Of a stretch of 10,390 nucleotides of DNA, positions 7,058 to 10,390 are shown in pieces. The notes under the pieces are model-generated. The model made no database searches, had not been told where the DNA came from, and saw nothing but the letters and a program-made list of their open reading frames with translations. A program made the translations under genes and the position numbers. Source of the stretch: an uncultured Collinsella sp. (lineage in GTDB: Bacteria > Actinomycetota > Coriobacteriia > Coriobacteriales > Coriobacteriaceae); contig CABSMZ010000055.1 in the NCBI GenBank assembly GCA_902478875.1, positions 1 to 10,390 of the forward strand. The letters run 5' to 3'. Position 1 is the first letter of the stretch. Every line of letters begins with the position of its first letter.

Positions 7058-9004
7058 GTGCGTGTGGCCGGTCACGACAACATTCCAACGCTTGCCGAGC
7101 AGGTTTCGCGCGTTCCCACACAGCCCGGATGCTACCTTTGGAAGGATGCCAAGGGCGATGTCATCTACGTGGGCAAGGCAAAAAACTTGCGTTCCCGTAT
7201 GCGCCAGTACGTGACACTGCAGGATGAGCGTCAAAAGATCCCGCTGATGATGCAGCTGGTGGCGAGCTTTGACTATATCGTGGTGGAGACCGAGCACGAG
7301 GCGTTGGTGCTCGAGCGCAATTTGATTGGTCAGTACCATCCGTACTTTAACGTCGACCTCAAGGATGACAAGAGCTACCCCTTTATCGCCATTACAAAGG
7401 GCGACCTGTATCCCGCTATCAAATATACGCGCGAGCGTCATAAGCCGGGAACGCGTTATTTTGGTCCCTATACCGATAGCCGTGCGGCACGTGAGACGAT
7501 AGATACGCTGCGCAAGGTTATCCCCATCTGCTCCGCATCCTGTGCGGAGTGGCGTCGTTGTCGTCGTATCGTCGAGTCCCACAGGGGCGAGGAAGACATC
7601 GTCAATATGATTTGCGCGCAAAACGGGCGTCCCTGCTTTGACTACCATGTCGGGCGCGGCCCGGGTGCGTGTGTCGGCGCGATTTCTCCTACGGACTATG
7701 CCAAGAACGTCAAACGTGTCGAACGTTTTTTGTCGGGCCATCGCAAGGATGTCGTCGATGAGCTGACCTCCGAGATGACGGATGCCGCTGAGGCGCTCGA
7801 CTTTGAGCGCGCGGCACGCGTCAAACGTCGTTTGGAGGTCATCAGGGGTCTGGACGATCGTCAGCAAGTCGTTTTTCCCTCCAGTGTCGATATAGATGTC
7901 ATCGGTTTCTATCGCGAGGAGACCATCTCCGCCGCTTGCGTCTTCGTCGTTCGCGAGGGCCGAACAGTTCGCACCTGCGAGTTCATTCTCGACAAGGGTC
8001 TTGATGTTGACGAGGAAGAGCTCCAGTCGGGCTTTCTTAAGCGCTATTACGACGAGACGGCTGATATTCCAGCTGAGGTCAACCTTTCCGTCGAGCTTGA
8101 GGATGCGGAAGCGCTGGGGGAGTGGCTTGCGGGCAAGCGTGAGCGTTCCTGCCATCTCCATAGGCCGCAGCGTGGCGAAAAGCACCGTCTGCTCGATATG
8201 GCATCCAAAAATGCGCGCCATGCCCTCATGCGCTACATGATGCGAACGGGGTACGCTGACGACCGCACCAATCAAGCGCTCCTGGAGCTCGAAAGTGCGT
8301 TGGCGCTGCCATCGCCGCCGTTGCGTATCGAGTGCTTCGATATCTCTACACTGCATGGCACCTTTACGGTCGCCTCGATGGTGGTGTTTACCAACGGGCG
8401 CGCCGACAAGAGTCAGTATCGTCGTTTTAAAATTCAGGCCGAATTGGACGAGGCAAACGACTTCGTGTCGATGTCCGAGGTTTTGGGACGACGTTATGCT
8501 CCCGAGCGCATGGCCGACGAGCGCTTTGGCTCGCGCCCCGATTTGCTCGTTGTCGATGGCGGTAAGCCGCAATTGACCGCTGCGATCAAGCAACTTGAGG
8601 CTCTTGGGCTCGATATACCAGTTTGTGGCTTGGCAAAGGCCGATGAGGAGGTTTTCGTGCCTTGGGACGAGACTCCCGTCGTGCTGCCGACCGGGTCCGC
8701 GTCGCTCTATCTAATTAAACAGGTGCGCGATGAATCGCACCGTTTTGCCATCACGTTCCATCGCGAATTGCGCGATAAAGCCATGACGGTTTCGGTACTC
8801 GATGACGTTCCAGGCGTGGGACCCACCAGAAAACGTGCCCTTATGCGCCATTTTGGCTCGATGAAGCGTTTGCGCGCGGCGAGCGAGCAAGAGATCGCGG
8901 AAGTTCGAGGCATTCCTGCCGATGTCGCCAAAGCGGTTCACGAGGCGCTCGTTGCATGGAATGCCGAGCGCGCCGAGGCGGCGGCAAAGCAATCCGAAAA
9001 CTAA
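7058..9004 (+). CDS. uvrC: UvrC, excinuclease ABC subunit C
   Basis: 648 residues. UvrC makes both incisions beside damage marked by UvrB. In order: GIY-YIG nuclease (3' incision, ~20-100; 'GCYLW' with Y26, 'IYVGKAKN' 36-43, R47, and a Glu in 'EHEALVLERNLI'); a cysteine-containing linker (158-205); UVR helix pair binding UvrB (~231-265, 'AAEALDFERAARVKRRLE'); RNase H-like nuclease (5' incision) with aspartates D428 in 'ECFDIS' and D500 in 'VVDGGKPQL'; tandem helix-hairpin-helix (~581-635, 'DDVPGVGPTRKRAL'). The start is uncertain: GTG 7058 follows the murJ stop with no spacing and no ribosome site, while GTG 7064 has a weak TAGGTG before it; both suggest coupling to murJ. The linker has Cys at 158, 162, 168, 186, 193 and 205, about 23 residues longer than in E. 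coli between its first two conserved cysteines. Confidence 0.97.
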   Translation: MRVAGHDNIPTLAEQVSRVPTQPGCYLWKDAKGDVIYVGKAKNLRSRMRQYVTLQDERQKIPLMMQLVASFDYIVVETEHEALVLERNLIGQYHPYFNVDLKDDKSYPFIAITKGDLYPAIKYTRERHKPGTRYFGPYTDSRAARETIDTLRKVIPICSASCAEWRRCRRIVESHRGEEDIVNMICAQNGRPCFDYHVGRGPGACVGAISPTDYAKNVKRVERFLSGHRKDVVDELTSEMTDAAEALDFERAARVKRRLEVIRGLDDRQQVVFPSSVDIDVIGFYREETISAACVFVVREGRTVRTCEFILDKGLDVDEEELQSGFLKRYYDETADIPAEVNLSVELEDAEALGEWLAGKRERSCHLHRPQRGEKHRLLDMASKNARHALMRYMMRTGYADDRTNQALLELESALALPSPPLRIECFDISTLHGTFTVASMVVFTNGRADKSQYRRFKIQAELDEANDFVSMSEVLGRRYAPERMADERFGSRPDLLVVDGGKPQLTAAIKQLEALGLDIPVCGLAKADEEVFVPWDETPVVLPTGSASLYLIKQVRDESHRFAITFHRELRDKAMTVSVLDDVPGVGPTRKRALMRHFGSMKRLRAASEQEIAEVRGIPADVAKAVHEALVAWNAERAEAAAKQSEN

Positions 9005-9029
9005 ACACGCCTCTAAACAACTGATATAC

Positions 9030-9058
9030 ATGATTGCGTGATTTTCAATCATTTATTT
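9030..9058 (+). terminator. Weak intrinsic terminator after uvrC
   Basis: ATGATTG (9030-9036) pairs with CAATCAT (9046-9052) around a nine-base loop, followed by TTATTT. It starts 26 bases after the uvrC stop, where the operon should end. The stem is short and AT-rich, so efficiency is doubtful. An alternative pairing of CGTGA with TCACG (from 9037 to about 9062) competes with it. Confidence 0.4.
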
Positions 9059-9104
9059 CACGGCGATTACCAGCCGATTTCGGGTTTAATTGACGCTAAA
9101 ACGT

Positions 9105-9137
9105 TTGACTAGCCATGGTGAACAACCCTGCTATCCT
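9105..9137 (+). promoter_or_regulatory. Weak promoter-like pair, distal
   Basis: TTGACT (9105-9110) matches TTGACA at five positions. TATCCT (9132-9137) fits the loose TAnnnT -10 pattern and has a TGn extension (9129-9131). The spacer is 21 bases, too long for a normal housekeeping promoter. If used, it would give a leader of about 225 bases carrying the 9211-9233 repeat. Confidence 0.22.
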
Positions 9138-9210
9138 GCGGGTTGACGAAGACTGATATCTCACCTCGTCGATACATACTGTCTGGCGAATCGTTTGTCA
9201 ATGAATTCGG

Positions 9211-9233
9211 TGAACGGTAGCAAATACCGTTCA
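9211..9233. repeat. Perfect 9-bp inverted repeat, candidate operator or leader hairpin
   Basis: TGAACGGTA (9211-9219) and TACCGTTCA (9225-9233) are exact reverse complements around GCAAA. A 23-bp symmetric site with a 5-base centre fits binding by a dimeric helix-turn-helix regulator. It lies 137 bases before the start codon of the substrate-binding protein gene. If transcription starts upstream it would instead form an RNA hairpin; no T-run follows, so it is not an intrinsic terminator. Confidence 0.5.
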
Positions 9234-9272
9234 AGCGTATGTGTGTATCGGTCGCCGAGCGCGGCACCTCAG

Positions 9273-9300
9273 TTGGGTTCGTCGGTAGGTAAGGTATATA
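9273..9300 (+). promoter_or_regulatory. Weak promoter-like pair, proximal
   Basis: TTGGGT (9273-9278) and TATATA (9295-9300) are separated by 16 bases. The -35 match is poor (three of six) and the -10 is moderate, within an AT-rich patch unusual for this region. Use of this site would give a leader of about 60 bases and place the 9211-9233 palindrome some 75-95 bases upstream of the start point. Confidence 0.25.
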
Positions 9301-9316
9301 TCGTCCGCAAGTTGCG

Positions 9317-9340
9317 CGGGGGCACGTCTAGGCGCTCCCG
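9317..9340 (+). other. Possible leader hairpin before the transporter gene
   Basis: CGGGGGC (9317-9323) can pair with GCTCCCG (9334-9340) with one G-U pair and a ten-base loop. It would end 19 bases before the ribosome site AGGAG (9360-9364). It might stabilise the messenger or influence translation, but in GC-rich DNA such stems arise easily. Confidence 0.25.
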
Positions 9341-9369
9341 GGTAAGATTCTCTATTGATAGGAGAAGAC

Positions 9370-10360
9370 ATGGCCATCATCAACAAGGGTATGTCCAGGC
9401 GTTCGTTCCTCGGCCTCACCGGCAGCGTCGCTGCTGTCGCAGGGCTTGGTCTCACCGGCTGCGGTGGCAGCTCTAGCGACGAGGGTTCCGCTTCCGGTTC
9501 CACCGATTCCGCCAACCGTGGCGGCGGCGTGATCACCGCTGGTTCCGCTTACGCTCCGTCCAGCTTCGATCCCGCCAGCACCGGCTCCGCTGTGGGCCTG
9601 GGTGCTAACTGGCACGTCGTCGAGGGCCTCTACGGCATCGATTACCACGACTACAGCACCTTCAAAGAGCTCGCCACCGACGATCCCAAGTCTGTGGACG
9701 ACACCACTTTCGAGGTCACCATCCGCAAGGGCGCCAAGTTCTCCGATGGCACCGAGGTCACCGCTGACGATGTCGTTGCCTCCTACACCGCTTGCGCCGC
9801 TTCCGCTACCTATGCTCCGTTCTTCCAGCCCTTCGAGTCCATCGAGGCCAAGGACGCCAGCACCGTGACGGTCAAGACCAAGGTCCCCAACTTCTCCCTG
9901 CTCAAGGATCGTCTGGCCATCGTCCGCGTTACCCCGGCCACCCAGACCGAGGAGGATCGCGCCAAGCAGCCGATCGGCTCCGGCCCCTGGATGTACGACT
10001 CTATCTCCGATACCGAGATCACCCTGGTTCCCAACCCCGAGTACAACGGTGAGTATGCTGCCGAGGATAAGAAGATCCAGTACAGCATCCTGACCGACCC
10101 CACCGCTCGCGTTACCGCTCAGCAGGAGGGCTCCACGCTCGTTATGGAGCTCGTTACCGCTGACGCCGTCGACCAGCTCGAGAGCGCCGGCTGCAAGATC
10201 GATAACGTTCAGGGTTTCGGCACCCGCTTCATCATGTTCAACGTCGCCAAGGAGCCTTGGAACAACGTCAAGGTCCGTCAGGCTGTCATGTATGCGCTCG
10301 ACACCGAGAAGATGGTCAGCAACACCTTCGCCGGCCTTGCCACCGCTGCCAGCTGCTACC
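9370..10360 (+). CDS. ABC transporter family-5 substrate-binding lipoprotein (peptide/nickel type), partial (C-terminus missing)
   Basis: 330 codons are present of an expected ~500-550; the frame runs off into adapter with no stop. The protein captures a solute, most likely oligopeptide, outside the membrane and hands it to an ABC permease. The N-terminus combines a twin-arginine motif 'SRRSFLG' (9-15), a hydrophobic stretch (16-28) and a lipobox 'LTGC' with C31 as the lipidated residue, followed by a Gly/Ser linker (~32-50). Family-5 hallmarks are 'FEVTIRKGAKFSDGTEVTADDVVASY' spread over ~115-140, 'QPIGSGPWMY', 'LVPNPEYNG', and 'KVRQAVMYALDTEKMV' near the cut. AGGAG at 9360-9364 is five bases from ATG 9370. 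Permease and ATPase genes would be expected downstream, beyond the end. Codons are very strongly biased to C/G endings (ACC, GCC, ATC, GTC, AAG), typical of a highly expressed gene. Exact substrate is unknown. Confidence 0.93.
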
Positions 10361-10390
10361 CTGTCTCTTATACACATCTCCGAGCCCACG
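10361..10390 (-). other. Nextera Read 2 adapter, reverse complement (technical sequence)
   Basis: CTGTCTCTTATACACATCT (10361-10379) is the Tn5 mosaic end in reverse orientation, followed by CCGAGCCCACG, the beginning of the Nextera Read 2 side. It is not genomic and marks the right edge of the insert at 10360. It keeps the transporter reading frame open and would add a false tail to that protein. Confidence 0.98.

Larger units (their letters stand above)
9005..9369. other. Gene-free intergenic region between uvrC and the transporter gene
   Basis: No convincing gene is seen in these 365 bases on either strand. It contains a weak terminator-like hairpin just after uvrC, a short AACCC/GGGTT repeat (9124-9128 and 9140-9144), a perfect 9-bp inverted repeat, two weak promoter-like hexamer pairs and a leader hairpin, listed separately. 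It is more AT-rich in its first 60 bases. The length and content suit a regulated promoter region with a fair leader for the downstream gene. No tRNA or known riboswitch was recognised. Confidence 0.7.

Noticed and set aside
6872..8593. 573-codon minus-strand frame spanning the murJ-uvrC junction
   Set aside because: It spans both genes only because they share a frame with no gap. It has no ribosome site or recognisable domain, and the sense strand has full-length murJ and uvrC.
9124..9144. AACCC/GGGTT inverted repeat
   Set aside because: Five-base arms with an 11-base loop are easily found by chance in GC-rich DNA; no adjoining feature supports it.
9352..10389. 345-codon minus-strand frame at the right end
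   Set aside because: Its first residues are translated from the adapter and the rest is codon-aligned antisense of the binding-protein gene, which has clear signal and family motifs.
1..10390. CRISPR arrays, phage, toxin-antitoxin or defence genes
   Set aside because: No direct-repeat arrays, integrases, or defence-type domains were seen; the six genes are accounted for by known housekeeping, envelope and transport families.

Overview
This is a GC-rich bacterial fragment carrying six genes. Both ends are sequencing adapter, not genome: positions 1-42 are the Nextera Read 1 side (with an apparent i5 index) and 10361-10390 the Read 2 side, so the biological insert is 43-10360. Tn5 mosaic ends mark both junctions. 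The two outermost genes are cut by these ends.

Organism: protein style, the actinobacterial type of MurJ, G/C-ending codon preference and near absence of TTA, CTA and TCA codons in most genes point to a high-GC Gram-positive bacterium. My best guess is class Coriobacteriia (Collinsella-like). This is recognition by eye, not a database result.

Layout: (a) 43-1665, minus strand: membrane-anchored LTA-synthase/sulfatase-family enzyme, C-terminus missing. (b) 1666-1858: divergent intergenic region with a LexA-like half-degenerate palindrome, a -10-like hexamer and an operator-like inverted repeat. (c) 1859-4738, plus: uvrA. (d) 4739-4870: 10-bp perfect hairpin and a possible promoter. (e) 4871-9004, plus: ybaK-type editing deacylase, murJ and uvrC, packed with gaps of 3 and 0 bases, a likely operon. 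(f) 9005-9369: the longest gene-free stretch (365 bases), holding a weak terminator, a perfect 9-bp inverted repeat, promoter-like hexamers and a leader hairpin. (g) 9370-10360, plus: family-5 (peptide/nickel type) ABC transporter substrate-binding lipoprotein with a combined Tat/lipobox signal, C-terminus missing.

How they fit: UvrA and UvrC are the damage-recognition and incision components of nucleotide excision repair (uvrB is not in the window). MurJ and the LTA-synthase-like protein act in cell-envelope assembly. YbaK proofreads mischarged tRNA. The last protein captures a solute, probably peptide, outside the membrane.

I did not find an undescribed multi-gene system. The items most worth a second look are an altered cysteine cluster in UvrC, the TAG|GTG junction between murJ and uvrC, and the 23-bp palindrome upstream of the transporter gene.
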